From Streptomyces sp. NBC_00236 (lineage in GTDB: Bacteria > Actinomycetota > Actinomycetes > Streptomycetales > Streptomycetaceae): a stretch of 64,000 nucleotides of DNA. The position numbers were made by a program, and so were the translations under genes. This document shows, one piece after another, positions 48,002-58,500 of the stretch. How positions within the stretch are numbered: position 1 is the stretch's first letter; each line of letters opens with the position of its first letter. The stretch lies in contig NZ_CP108100.1 in assembly GCF_036195045.1 (NCBI RefSeq), positions 8,269,112 to 8,333,111 of the forward strand, given 5' to 3'. Under the pieces are notes generated by a model. That model did no database searches. It was not told the origin of the DNA and saw nothing but the letters and a program-made list of their open reading frames with translations.

Positions 48002-48227
48002 CGTCGCCATGGAGGCGTACGGGCTCCTCACCGGCATCGATGATGACTGCGGCGACGCATTCCATGAAGCTGTCCAAGCTGAGCAAGGCGATGTAGAGGG
48101 CAGCCGAGGGCCACTCGGCGAGCAGTGGAATGTGCGATGCGAAGACGAGGCGGCGCGCAAACTACCGAAGCTGAGCGCGATGTTTCCTCTCCGGCCGCTG
48201 ACCCGGTAGGGACGAAAGCGCGAGGGG
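47761..48227. other. Mostly non-coding; contains the right inverted repeat
   Basis: The right 40-bp repeat is at 47962-48001. A minus-strand frame (about 48,170 to 47,980) has protein-like hydrophobic segments (LLSLDSFMECVAAVIIDAG) but no start and reads into the repeat. It may be a truncated gene end. Confidence 0.4.
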
Positions 48228-49019
48228 TTAGGCCGATCGACTGCGACGCGTGGGCATGATGTTGCCGGGCAGGCCAAGGTGAGAGGTGGCCTCGTTGAGC
48301 AGCTGGGCGAATGGCTGGCCGGTGAGGATGGAGTCGATGATCTTGCCCGACTGGATTAGGCACACCGCCGCCCAGATGATGTCATTCAGACCGCTCGGCC
48401 TGGGCCGAGTGCGGATCTGCCATGCGCCCGACGCGGCAGAGTGCAAGTAGAGCTGCGCGGTCTCCCGCGTGGTGTGAGAGTACGAGCTGAGGTGCCGGTA
48501 GGGCAGGTATGCATCCTGCTCGCCGAACGCGGCCATCAGCGCGGCGGTATTGCGGATCTCGTTCCTCAGTCGGTCGACCGCCGGGTCCGGGTCGGTGACG
48601 CGGTCGTTGACTGCCTTGCGGACGCGGGCCTCGACGGGGTCTCCGTCGACGTCCCACCCGGCCTCCTTGGCGTTGGTGATCAGTTTGAGGAGCTGCTCGT
48701 CGCTGTAGGCGTCCACGGCCTTGACTGCCGTCTCGCCGCCGTCCACGAGCCAGGCGAGCGCCACCGCGTGCGTCATGAGGTTCCGCATCACAGGCGCGAC
48801 GACGAACCCGTTGCCCTTCACCGTCTCTTCCCGTACCACTCGCGCGGAGTCGCCGATGAGCATCCACCAGCTCCAGGCGCTCGGTGCCACCGCTTCATGG
48901 CCCTTGAAGAAAGAGATGCCACCTTGACCGGTCGCGATCTGTTCGCGTGCGGCAAGAAGTTGGTCGATGACATCGAGAGCGCGCTGAGCCGTGGCTTCGG
49001 TATGCGCAAATTCGGGCAT
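48228..49019 (-). CDS. Hypothetical all-helical protein
   Basis: 263 residues from ATG 49019. It is helical throughout, with VAPVMRNLMTHAVALAWLVDGG and LPYRHLSSYSHTTRETAQLYLHS in the middle. The latter resembles DUF5677-type proteins, in which an Arg-x-x-x-Glu and a Ser-His pair recur, but I am not certain of the family. It has no signal peptide and is monocistronic. Confidence 0.7.
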   Translation of the reverse strand: MPEFAHTEATAQRALDVIDQLLAAREQIATGQGGISFFKGHEAVAPSAWSWWMLIGDSARVVREETVKGNGFVVAPVMRNLMTHAVALAWLVDGGETAVKAVDAYSDEQLLKLITNAKEAGWDVDGDPVEARVRKAVNDRVTDPDPAVDRLRNEIRNTAALMAAFGEQDAYLPYRHLSSYSHTTRETAQLYLHSAASGAWQIRTRPRPSGLNDIIWAAVCLIQSGKIIDSILTGQPFAQLLNEATSHLGLPGNIMPTRRSRSA

Positions 49020-49262
49020 TACGCCAGGCTACGGCGTCTCGCCCCGCCCCCGCTCGTGCTTTTCCCGGCGTAGTTGCCAGGCCCGCCAGGTCGTTCGCCA
49101 GAACCACCGGGAATCGCCACATCTACTGAGAACGGACACGGTTGATCACGATCCGGTCGCGGCGGAGAGGTTTTCCAAGACTGGCGTCACACGGAGGCCC
49201 GAAACCACACCTGTACAGAGTGAACGGCGGGATAGGCCCGCCCCACCTTGCATTAGCACCCT
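49020..49262. other. Intergenic, no gene seen
   Basis: No coding signal. The GTG start of the next gene follows a region without a clear ribosome site. Confidence 0.4.
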
Positions 49263-49859
49263 GTGGCGAGCACCGCAGACGACCCCGAGCAGACCCCTGT
49301 CCGGGCCGGAAAGACCCCCTCCGTGGACCCCTCCATCACCCCCTCCGCGCCCCGACGCCAAGGGCCGGGCGTTTCCGCAGGTCAGAGCAGGCGAAGGGGG
49401 GGGCGTCGCAGGTCCGACAACCCTCTTGTACAAAGGCGTCCCCAGCACAGAAGGACTTCGACCGAACCTCGACGCCAGGAACTGCTGCAAGCACTGGGAA
49501 TCTTCCAGAGGGCTACGCCCGACCAGTTGTGGAAGCTGACCCGCCCGGACAACCAGCACGACAGGCTCGTGCGGGACAACCTCCTGGATCTTCAGGAGCA
49601 CCACCTGGTGAGGATCGAAACGGTCCGGGCAGACCAGCGGCAGGTATGGGTGCTGACGAAGCGAGGACACGGCGAGGCGAAGAAGCTGCTGGAGCCGAAG
49701 GGCATACGGATCTCGGCACTGCGTGAGGAGAAGTACGACCCGGTCACCGGACAGCTGCTCGGCACCAGTTACGACGACCACGCCGCGGCGGTCACCTCGA
49801 CGGCCGCCGAACTCCACCGCGCCGGCATCGGGCACCGCTCGCGGCCCGGGTGCAGCTGA
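49263..49859 (+). pseudogene. Replication-relaxation family protein, truncated
   Basis: A basic N-terminal tail (to residue about 65) is followed by the winged-helix of the Replic_Relax family: LLQALGIFQRATPDQLWKLT, then NLLDLQEHHLVRIETV and QVWVLTKRGHGEAKKLL. Relatives continue with a nuclease-like domain; here the frame ends after AELHRAGIGHRSRPG. Such proteins are typical of actinobacterial plasmids and ICEs. It is probably truncated or frameshifted near 49,835. Confidence 0.75.
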
Positions 49860-49976
49860 CCGGCGCGGAGACGATGAGCCAGGTGAACGAGACGCTCCGC
49901 GCGATGACCGCAGGCATCCCCCGCGCCCACTTCACCGGTCCCGGCGTCGTGATCCGGCCCTCGTTGACGGCGTCAC

Positions 49977-51005
49977 GCAACAGCCCTGGTGGGCATCGAC
50001 CCCGAGGAAGTCAACCGGCAGCAGTATGCCCAGTGGATCCGCAACCACGTTCAGCCCTACCTGCCGGACCTGGACATATTCGAGCTGACCGACAGCACGA
50101 AGACGGTCCTGGTCGTCGACGTGCCGGCCAGCGAGATGGCACCGCACTTCGTCTACGGTGGCGCAGCACGAGACAAGGAACAGCAGGCCGCAGTCATCCC
50201 CTACCGGGACAACGACCACACCGCCTGGATGGCAGAGCCTCGGATCGAGCGGGCTTACCGTGACCGTTTCGCCCGCGTCGGCCGGGCCGACGAAGAAATC
50301 CAGCGCCATATCGACTTCACCACCCAGACCATCGCCGCCCACGCTTCCGTGCCCTCGGCGTGGTTCGTCGCGGTCTCCCGGCCGCAGCGGCCCCTGCCCC
50401 GCGGCGCCTACACGATGAGTCGCGACGAAGCACGGGAAGTCCTCGAGGCCGCCCAGACCCGAGCCCGCCATCTGAACCCGCGAGAGCCGGTGCCGGGGCC
50501 CCTGGTCGGGGTGGGACCGGACACCCGGCTCAACCCCCGGCCCGGCCTGCGTCGCTGGGTGTGAAACAACCTCGCCTCGCCCATCAACCGGGAGATCATC
50601 ACCGAACTGCACTACGACGGCACCGTAGTAATGGCCGCCAACCTGTCCTACATCCGCGAGATCCAAGAGCCCCCCGGCCAGGACGACGACCTCCTGGTGT
50701 CCCAACGCCTGGTGACCGCATGCTGCTACGACTTCATCGCCACCACCCAGGAACAGCAGCGAAAACTGCGCCTGGACAGCACGGTGCAACTCACAGCGGC
50801 GATCATCTCCGCAGACAGACCCAGGGCATTCTCGCCGCTCACCTCGACCTGGGGAGACGGGGCGGAGACGGAGCCGCCGTACGCCCGCCGGCCCCACCGC
50901 ATCCAACCGGCCCATACCGCGCTCTCACCCGCCGCAGCGAATGACGAAGGACGCAGCAGTGCTGACGAACTATGCACTGACCTGATGAGCCAGTTCGGGG
51001 TGTAA
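49977..51005 (+). pseudogene. Second AlbA_2-type protein, 5'-truncated, in-frame TGA
   Basis: Begins abruptly at ALVGIDPEEVNRQQYAQWI, the middle of an AlbA_2 domain, and continues with VLVVDVPASEMAPHFVYGG. The first part of the domain is missing. At 50562 TGA interrupts RRWV-stop-NNLASPINREI, after which the same frame runs to 51,005 (MAANLSYIREIQEPPGQDDDLL...). A former CGA, TGG or TGC codon would explain the stop. It is a relic of a DNA-binding or regulatory protein next to the helicase gene, transcribed towards it. Confidence 0.7.
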
Positions 51006-51084
51006 CCAAGAGGAGGCCCTGGGTACAGCACCGGGTCCCGGACCTCCAAAAGCTCCGGGACCCGGTCACGGCGTATATAGGCGA

Positions 51085-53775
51085 TCAGAGGCTGTCCGTC
51101 ACCGGCTTCGCCCAGTCCATGCCCAGCTTCGCGAGCGAGGCGAGCTGGTCGGCGGTGAGCTTGTCGCGCCGAGTCTTGGTGTTCGAAATCCACACGCCGA
51201 GTTTCACCGGCACCGGCTTGGTCTCGCCGTCGACGGCGACCTCAACGACTGCACCCCGGGGCACGGGCCGGTCTCCTTCCCGTTCTACCCACTGCGCGAG
51301 GGCTGCCAGACCGCGCTGGAACGCCGCCTGCGCCTTGCTCGGGCCCTTCGCCGTACGAGCGGCTGCCGGGGCGGGGGCTGGTGGCTGGTCGGGTTGCACG
51401 CCCAGCTTCGACAGCCGTTCCTGCTGCTCGGGGAGAAGCTGCGCCCAGATGCCCGGGTTCTTCTGCCGCTCCAGCCACTTGCCCAGGTCATCGCCCTCGA
51501 ACAGCACCCCCGGTTCGATGGCCGGCAGGACGCCGTCGGCGTCGACCAGGTCGGCGAGGACCCGGTAGTGCCTCTGCCAGTTCAGCGGCCACGGGCAGTT
51601 CCAGTCCGGGTCGATCTCCGTCAGCTGCGCCGCGCGCACGGCGGCCCGCTGCGGGTCCTTGCCCAGGCCGCCCTTCCGGCGCAGGTTCGCCATGTGCTGC
51701 CCGACCGGCACCATCGCCTCGCCCTCGCCCCACACCGCGTCCTGACGCGGTGCGAGGTGCCCGGTGGCCCGGCGGTAGGACCGCAGGGCGGCGAGTTTGC
51801 TCTCCCACGCCTCTTCGCCCGGCTCCCACACCATCCCGGCCTCGGGTGCGTCCAGAAGGGTCTTGCGCCGCTCCTCCAGCTCCCCGGCCCGCAGCGCTTT
51901 CCGCTGCTGATGCACCCAGTGGCCAAGCGGAAAGGACTTCGTGACGCCGACTTCGACCTCGACGTCGTAGGGGACGGCGTGGACGCCGGTGATCTCGTTC
52001 TCCTTCCGCCAGCGGATGAGGGCCTGGAGACCTTCCAGCCACACGAGGCTTTCCGGCCGGTAGACCCGGGTGCGCAGGAACGCGGCGATCGTCGCCGCGT
52101 CGCGCGGGCTGGAGAAGTGGAGCAGGGCGGCTTCGGCGGCGGCCTGGGTGTCGTCGTCCTCCTGGTCCTCGCCGTCGCCCGCGCCGCCGGCCCCGACGAT
52201 CTGCCCGTCCTCGTCCCGCTGGACGTGCACCTTGCGCTTGCCGCTCGTGAGCGCCCGGGAAGCGAGCTGCTCAACAAGTCGGTCATCGTGCGAGCGGAGC
52301 CCCTGGAGGACGGCTACAAGGGGGCGGAAGCTGGCACTGGCGACCATGTCCGTCGGGTCCTCGTTCGGCTCCAGGAACACCGGCACGATGATCCTGGCGA
52401 CCTTCGTGGAGCCGTCGCGGTTCAACCTGAGCGCGCGGCCGATGTTCTGCACGATCTCCACCTGTGAGCCGCGAGTGTCCGCGAAGCAGATCGAGTCGAC
52501 TCCCCGCTCGCCGGTGATGTCCACCCCCTCCCCGAGAACGCGAACGCTCGCGAGGAAGGCACGGTGCACCCGGCGCCCGGTGACGTCGACGCCGTTGGCG
52601 AACTGACGCAGCGCCTCCCGCCGCTCGGCTACGAGGTGGTCCCCGCACAGCCACGCCGACCAGACGCGGTCCGGGGGTACGTGGCGGCCGGCCTCCAGCT
52701 CGTAGAACTCCGCGTCGATCGACGACTTCGGCAGCCGGTCGGCGGCGGCCAGGTCGGCGTCGGACGCTTCGTTGACGTACAGGTGGGCTGCGGTCTCGGG
52801 GAGCTTGTCCGCGAACGCGCGGGCTTCCTCGACCTTCTGGTGGAACGTCATGACCGTACGCAGGTTGTACGCCGCCGCGTGCTCCAGAAGTGCGGTCTGT
52901 AGCAGCGCCAGTCGCCGGCCCCGCCGCGCTTCCTCGGACTCCCCGACGACCGGGGCCGGGTCGCGGATCTCCAGGACGTCGATCTCGAACCCGGCGAGGA
53001 TTTCCCGCTCGATCGCCTCTGAGAGTCCCAGCTCCGCGCCGGGGAGCCAGGCGCCGAACACGCCGTCCGGGTCGTCCGACATCGTCGCGATCTCTGCCTC
53101 CTGGCCGCCGCTGCCCTTCTGGGGGCGGAGTGCGGCGAGGATGCGCGGGGTCGCGGTGAGGTAGAGCCGGAAGTCGGCGGGGATCCGCTGGTTGTCGTGG
53201 ATCGCGGCCCACGGGCGCCCGAGCTCTCCGGTGGTTGAGTGGGCTTCGTCCACGATGGCGAGGTCGAAACGGTCCATCTGCTGCCCGTAGAGCCGCTCTC
53301 CGCCCGCCAGAGCGGCCTCCAGCGGCCCGCGAACCCTCCCCTGGCCTGTCGGTGCTGTGATGTCCTCGCGGTCCACGAGGGAGGCGTACGTGGCGAGTAC
53401 GACTACGGGCCCGTGCCCGGCCCACAGGGCCAGCTGGATCGGGTTCGTGGTCGTCCGCACGCCTAGGGAGTTGAGTACCGCGTCGTTCTCCAGCGAGCAC
53501 ACCGCGACCATCGGTGCCCGGTGGCCCACCAGGCGCCACGCCTGGGCGGTCTGCGCGAGCAGGTCCAGGGTTGGCACCATCACGAGGATCCTGCCGCCCG
53601 GGAAGCATTCCAGGGCGCTCGCGGCGGCCATGATCGTTTTACCGGAGCCGGTCGCGGACACGATCGTGCCCCGTATGCCCTGCGGGGGCACCGGCGGCCG
53701 GGCGGGGAAGCCAGACCATCTTCGGAAGGCCGCTTTCTGGGCTACTTGGTGTTCGCGGAGATTGATAACGGTCAC
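51085..53775 (-). CDS. DEAH-box SF2 helicase with helicase-associated repeats
   Basis: An 896-residue protein from GTG 53775 (GGGAGG upstream). Superfamily-2 motifs are Walker A SATGSGKT (40-47), DEAH (176-179), the LTATP motif III region, and QNIGRALRLN (motif VI). The C-terminal half (from about 620) contains several helicase-associated (HA) modules with spaced Trp residues, such as AWESKLAALRSYRRATGH and WQRHYRVLADLVDADG. HA modules probably bind nucleic acid. This architecture is common on Streptomyces plasmids and in defence islands. A 47-codon gene precedes it. Confidence 0.92.
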   Translation of the reverse strand: MTVINLREHQVAQKAAFRRWSGFPARPPVPPQGIRGTIVSATGSGKTIMAAASALECFPGGRILVMVPTLDLLAQTAQAWRLVGHRAPMVAVCSLENDAVLNSLGVRTTTNPIQLALWAGHGPVVVLATYASLVDREDITAPTGQGRVRGPLEAALAGGERLYGQQMDRFDLAIVDEAHSTTGELGRPWAAIHDNQRIPADFRLYLTATPRILAALRPQKGSGGQEAEIATMSDDPDGVFGAWLPGAELGLSEAIEREILAGFEIDVLEIRDPAPVVGESEEARRGRRLALLQTALLEHAAAYNLRTVMTFHQKVEEARAFADKLPETAAHLYVNEASDADLAAADRLPKSSIDAEFYELEAGRHVPPDRVWSAWLCGDHLVAERREALRQFANGVDVTGRRVHRAFLASVRVLGEGVDITGERGVDSICFADTRGSQVEIVQNIGRALRLNRDGSTKVARIIVPVFLEPNEDPTDMVASASFRPLVAVLQGLRSHDDRLVEQLASRALTSGKRKVHVQRDEDGQIVGAGGAGDGEDQEDDDTQAAAEAALLHFSSPRDAATIAAFLRTRVYRPESLVWLEGLQALIRWRKENEITGVHAVPYDVEVEVGVTKSFPLGHWVHQQRKALRAGELEERRKTLLDAPEAGMVWEPGEEAWESKLAALRSYRRATGHLAPRQDAVWGEGEAMVPVGQHMANLRRKGGLGKDPQRAAVRAAQLTEIDPDWNCPWPLNWQRHYRVLADLVDADGVLPAIEPGVLFEGDDLGKWLERQKNPGIWAQLLPEQQERLSKLGVQPDQPPAPAPAAARTAKGPSKAQAAFQRGLAALAQWVEREGDRPVPRGAVVEVAVDGETKPVPVKLGVWISNTKTRRDKLTADQLASLAKLGMDWAKPVTDSL

Positions 53776-53804
53776 GTGCGTCCTCCCTTCCGGTTCGGTA
53801 CGGA

Positions 53805-53948
53805 TCAGTGCTGGGGATCGTTCCGCCGGAGTTCACGGCGGAGGCCGTCCAGTGTGCGCCCGTCAGGGGCAGACAGGTGCCACAGGGTCCAGCCGTTGAT
53901 CACGTTGCCGGTGATCGCTTGCACGAATTCCGCCGTGCTCTGCGTCAT
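53805..53948 (-). CDS. Small 47-residue protein upstream of helicase
   Basis: From ATG 53948 it reads MTQSTAEFVQAITGN and then WTLWHLSAPDGRTLDGLRREL, with a helical end. It is in the same direction as the helicase and ends 29 bp before its start, so they are likely co-transcribed. No family is recognised. The open frame extends upstream to 54,011, but there the composition is non-coding. Confidence 0.5.
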   Translation of the reverse strand: MTQSTAEFVQAITGNVINGWTLWHLSAPDGRTLDGLRRELRRNDPQH

Positions 53949-54210
53949 AGTGACGCCTGCTGGCTCACCCACCGCAGCTTCCGCCCCGCAACGGCTGGCT
54001 GTAACCGCCACGGCCGCGCCCGCCCCGGTGCGCCGGAGGAAGCGGCCAGGGGCGGGGCCCCGGCGGGGGCGGCCGGGGCCCGCCGTGTCGTCCGATCGGG
54101 ATGTTCCTCGCGGAGTCCGGGACGCGGGCGGGCTCTTCTGGGAAACTGCCGACGGCAGACCTGGGGGCGACGTTGGCCGTCAGGGGGGAGCGGACCGGTG
54201 GCAGGTGTGC

Positions 54211-55557
54211 ATGGTGCAGCTTTTTCTCAGCTTCTCGGGGGAGGACAACGGCAATGGGCTGGTCAGCGACTTCTTCAACGACCTGTGCACCGAGATCGGT
54301 CACATTACCGCCCTCGCGCCGGACAGACTGGGCTACAACTACCTGGACATGCGCAAGGCGATGAGGTGGCGCAGAGAACTCAGTGAGGCACTAGGCTCCT
54401 GCAAGGTGTTCATACCGCTCTACTCCCCGCGCTACTTCGCCAGCCCGTTCTGCGGCAAGGAGTGGTGGGCCTTCAGCCGTCGCCAGGCCGACCACATCCT
54501 CGGCACGGCCGGCCCCGAACCGGAGATGATCTTTCCGGTCATCTGGGAGGGGGTCTTCGACGGCAGGATGTCCGTCCCCAAGGCCGCCGCGGACATCTGG
54601 GCCAAGCAGCCCGACCTCGCCGACCGGTACGCCAAGCGGGGGTTGCGCCAGCTGGTACAGCTCAAGCACAACAAGGAGTACGCCCCCCTCTACCAGGAGA
54701 TCATCTTCGCTCTGGGTAAGCGGCTGGCCGAGCTCATCGACGACAGCCCGCTGGCGGCCGGCGTGATGTCCGAGGACTTCGACTCCTTCGGCAACGCCTT
54801 CTGCGACCCGCTGACCGCGCAGAAGGACACCGCGGCGGCCGGGGCGGTGGCGACCCCGGCCACGGACGACGGTCCGTCGCGGGAGCGGCCGGCCTCCCCG
54901 CGCCCCGTGCCGGGTCCCCGCACGTCCCCCTCAGGCCCCAAGCACGTCCGGCTGGTGGTGGCATCGGGCACCCAGGAGGACCTCAGCGGGCTCCGGGAGG
55001 ACACCACCCCGTATGGCGATCGGCAGCACGACTGGGCCCCCTACGCGCCGGACCACCCCGAGCCGGTCCTCATGTACGCGGTCGAGGTCGCCTCGGAGCT
55101 ACGGCTCATGCCGCACCCGGAGGAATTCGATGGCGAAGTGGCCCAGTTACTAGACAAGGTGGAGGCCGACAACGAGCTGGCCGTCATCATCCTCGACCCG
55201 TGGACCATCGGACTGAGGGACCGTCAGGCCGCGCTGGGCGAGTACGACAAGCGCCTAACCATGAACACCGGGATGGCCGTGCCCCAGAACGCCTCCGACA
55301 CGGAGACGGCCGCCCATACGGACGCGCTGCGCCAGCAGCTGCTCAGTGTGCTCGGCCGTCACGCGCAGCTGCGTGAGCCGGTGTTCAAGATGTCGCTCAA
55401 GACGGTGGCGGCCTTCAAGGACGCGTTACGTCAGATCCTCGTCGAACTCACCCGCCAAGTGATGATGCAAGCGCCCCAGGTGCGCCCTGCCCTGCGCAGT
55501 GGTCCGGGCGTGTCGTTCGATTCCAGGCCCTTCCTCGACGGACCCTCGGAGGGATGA
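54211..55557 (+). CDS. fxsC: TIR-like protein FxsC
   Basis: 448 residues from ATG 54211. Residues 1-190 are the TIR-like domain of FxsC: LFLSFSGEDNGNGLVSDFF, then CKVFIPLYSPRYFASPFCGKEWWAFSRRQ. A Pro/Ser-rich linker (about 215-250) and a C-terminal alpha/beta domain follow, with LAVIILDPWTIGL and KMSLKTVAAFKDALR. In FxSxx-COOH systems FxsC accompanies a radical SAM maturase (FxsB), a short precursor (FxsA) and FxsT. Here it is coupled to fxsT by ATGA, but no fxsA or fxsB is found nearby. Confidence 0.9.
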   Translation: MVQLFLSFSGEDNGNGLVSDFFNDLCTEIGHITALAPDRLGYNYLDMRKAMRWRRELSEALGSCKVFIPLYSPRYFASPFCGKEWWAFSRRQADHILGTAGPEPEMIFPVIWEGVFDGRMSVPKAAADIWAKQPDLADRYAKRGLRQLVQLKHNKEYAPLYQEIIFALGKRLAELIDDSPLAAGVMSEDFDSFGNAFCDPLTAQKDTAAAGAVATPATDDGPSRERPASPRPVPGPRTSPSGPKHVRLVVASGTQEDLSGLREDTTPYGDRQHDWAPYAPDHPEPVLMYAVEVASELRLMPHPEEFDGEVAQLLDKVEADNELAVIILDPWTIGLRDRQAALGEYDKRLTMNTGMAVPQNASDTETAAHTDALRQQLLSVLGRHAQLREPVFKMSLKTVAAFKDALRQILVELTRQVMMQAPQVRPALRSGPGVSFDSRPFLDGPSEG

Positions 55558-58500
55558 TGGGGACAGCGACGGCTGAGAAGCCCGGCGAGATCGTGACGTT
55601 CTACTCGTACAAGGGCGGCACCGGCAGGACCATGGCCCTGGCCAACGTGGCCTGGATCCTGGCCAGCAACGGCAAATCCGTCCTGGTGGTCGACTGGGAC
55701 CTGGAGGCGCCCGGCCTGCACCGCTATTTCCACCCCTTCCTCCTCGACAAGGAGCTCCAGTCCACGTCCGGCGTGCTCGACCTGCTGTGGGACTTCGCGT
55801 TCGCCGCGCTGGACCGGGAGGGCGATGACGGGCCCGGCTGGCACGAAGCCTTCGCCGACCCGCTGGAGCACGCGGTCTCGCTGCGCTGGCAGTTCCCGGA
55901 CAACGGTCACATTGACCTGCTGTGCGCGGGCAAGCAGAACAGGTCGTTCGGCCAGCGGGTCAACTCGTTCGACTGGCACTCCTTCTACAATCGGCTCGGC
56001 GGCGGGGCCTTCATCGAGTCGCTGCGCGAACAGATGGCGCGTGCCTACGACTACGTGCTGATCGACAGCAGGACCGGGCTGAGCGACACCTCGGGCGTCT
56101 GCACCATCCAGCTGCCCGACACCCTGATCGCCTGCTTCACCATGAGCACCCAGTCCATCTCGGGATGCGCCAACGTGGTGGAATCCGTGATGCGGCGGCG
56201 GGCCGACCGCGCGGTGCGCGTACTGCCAGTCCCCATGCGGGTGGAAAGCGGCGAGGCCGACCGGCTGGAGGAGAGCCGGGACTGGGCGCAGTGGAGCTTC
56301 CGCCACGCGTTCCCACTGGACAGCACGATGGACGTGGAGCGGTACTGGGGCGATGTGGAGGTGCCCTACCGCAGCCTGTACGCCTACGAGGAGCTGCTGG
56401 CGACGGTGGGCGACCGGCCGCAGCAAGAGGACACCCTGCTGGCGGCGTTCGAACGGCTCACGACCCATCTGACTCGGGGCGAGATCACCAAGGCCGTGCC
56501 GATGGAGTCCGGTCAGCGAGCCACCCTGCGCCGGCGCTACCGGCAGCGCCCGCACGGCCGGATCAGGTTCGACTTCTTCCTCGCGCACGTGGCCGCGGAC
56601 AAACCCTGGGCGGACTGGATCGCCGCCCAGCTCACCGACGCCGGCTACCGGGTCTCGCCCGACGTGGCGGCCGCCTCCGGCGGCACGTGGTCGTACATGC
56701 TGCGCAACGCGCTGGAGGGCAGCGCCAAGGTCCTGGTGCTGCTCTCCCCCGACTTCTCCAGCGGAGCCTGGGCGGCGGAGGAGGCCACCTGGCGCGCCGA
56801 AGCGGCCACCGAACAGCCCTCGCACGTCCTTCCGGTGCGGGTCTCGCAGTTCGACGGGCACACGCCTCCCGAGCTGTCCGTCCTCGCGGAGCTCGGGCTC
56901 GCCGGGCTGACCGAGGAGGAGGCGAGGGAGAGTCTGCTGGAAGCTGTTGTGGCCTGCCATGGCCCGGCCCCGGAGGCACCGGAGAGCTCCGGCTCCCGCG
57001 GGCGGCCCCCGGGGCCCTCTTACCCCGACGCGCTCCCCGGCCTGTGGGAGGTCCCCGAGCGGACGCCGCCGTTCGTGGGGCGGGACGCGGAACTCCTGCG
57101 GATGCTGCGGCACTTCCGCGACGACGGGTCCCCCTACGCGATCACCGGCATGGCCGGTGCGGGGAAGACGACGCTCGCGGTGGAGTTCGCCCATCGCGCC
57201 CGGGGGCACTACGGCGCCGCCCTGTTCATCCGGCAGTCGGACGTGTGCCACGACTGCGACGACGAGTCGGCCCTCGGGGCGGCGCTGCGCGACGTCGGAC
57301 ACCGGATGCGGTCCCTGCCGCCCGGGCCGAAGGTGCTGCTGGTGCTGGACGGGTTCGAGGGGGTGACGCTCGACGCGCTGCTCAGGCATCACCTGCAGTG
57401 CCACGTCATCGTGACGCGCCGCCGGGACGCGACCGCGGACTTCCGCTACAGCACCACCCTGCGGGGCTTCTCCCCGGCCGAGGCGACCGAGCTGATGAAC
57501 CGGTACGTGCCCGGCATCCCCGCCCACGCGGCGGACCAGATCGCGGTGCGGCTCGGCTTCCTGCCCCTCGCGCTGCGGATCGCCGCCAACCAGCTGAGTG
57601 TGTCTAGTTCCAGCGTCTCGGACTTCCTGGTCCTGCTCGACAAGCGGCTGGACCAGGTGGTGCTGCGGGCGGGTGGGGATTCCGGCCATTCGCTCATGGC
57701 CCGCTTCCAGCGGATGTTCGACCGGCTGGCGCGGCAGAGCCCGGCGGCGGCCCACCTTCTGGCGCTGCTGGCCCTCACCGCCCCCCACCCCATTCCGCTG
57801 CGGCTGCTGAGGGCGGATCCCGAGGTGTTCGGGCCGCCGCTACGGCTGACGGTGGTGGACGGCGATCACCAGGAGAAGGCCGTACGGCCCCTGCTCGTCG
57901 AGAACCTCGCCGAGGAGAAGGGGGCGGGGCTGCGCGCGCACCCCGTGCTGGCCGCGGTGATCCGCACCAACCTCTCCGCCGAGGACCACGAGCGCCTCTC
58001 GCTGGAACTCACCCGCATGCTCGTCGCGAACGATCCGGGCGACCCCGGTGACGCGGCCGACTGGCCCGTCTACCGCTCGCTCATGCCGCTGGTCAACTCC
58101 GTGCGCTGGTCGGCGGAGACCGGGTTCCGCGAACTGCTGCTGCGGTTGTGCTGGTACCAGCTGTCCACGGGTAACCCGCTGACCGCCAAGGAACTGGCCG
58201 ACCGGGTGACCAAGCAGTTCGAGCCGCTGCTGGGCTCGGTCCACGAGGACACCCTCGCGGCGCTCCACATGGTGGCACTGTGCGAGTGGGAGCTGGGCAA
58301 TGTGCAGCAGGCCGAGGCGGTGCTGCGCCGGCTCACCGAAGCGCGTGAGCGGCTGCTGGGTCCCATGCATCCGGCGACGATGGCCTCGAGGAACAATCTG
58401 GCGGCGGCGCTGGCCGGTCAGGGGAATTGGCTGGAGTCGGTGGAACTGCACCGGCAGATCCTGCGGGCCAGGATCACGAGTCTCGGCCACGACCACCCCG

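Noticed and set aside
24695..50564. Selenocysteine or stop-codon readthrough explaining the recurrent in-frame TGA codons
   Set aside because: One of the four stops is TAG, two of the genes are mobile-element or truncated genes, no selenocysteine genes or hairpins were seen, and many frameshifts occur in the same region. Decay or sequencing error is simpler.
54000..54210. An FxsA-type precursor peptide upstream of fxsC
   Set aside because: I looked for a short frame ending in Phe-x-Ser-x-x just before fxsC and found none.
55431..57788. 785-codon antisense frame across fxsT
   Set aside because: It mirrors the GC-rich third positions of fxsT. The sense protein has clear domains and this one has none.
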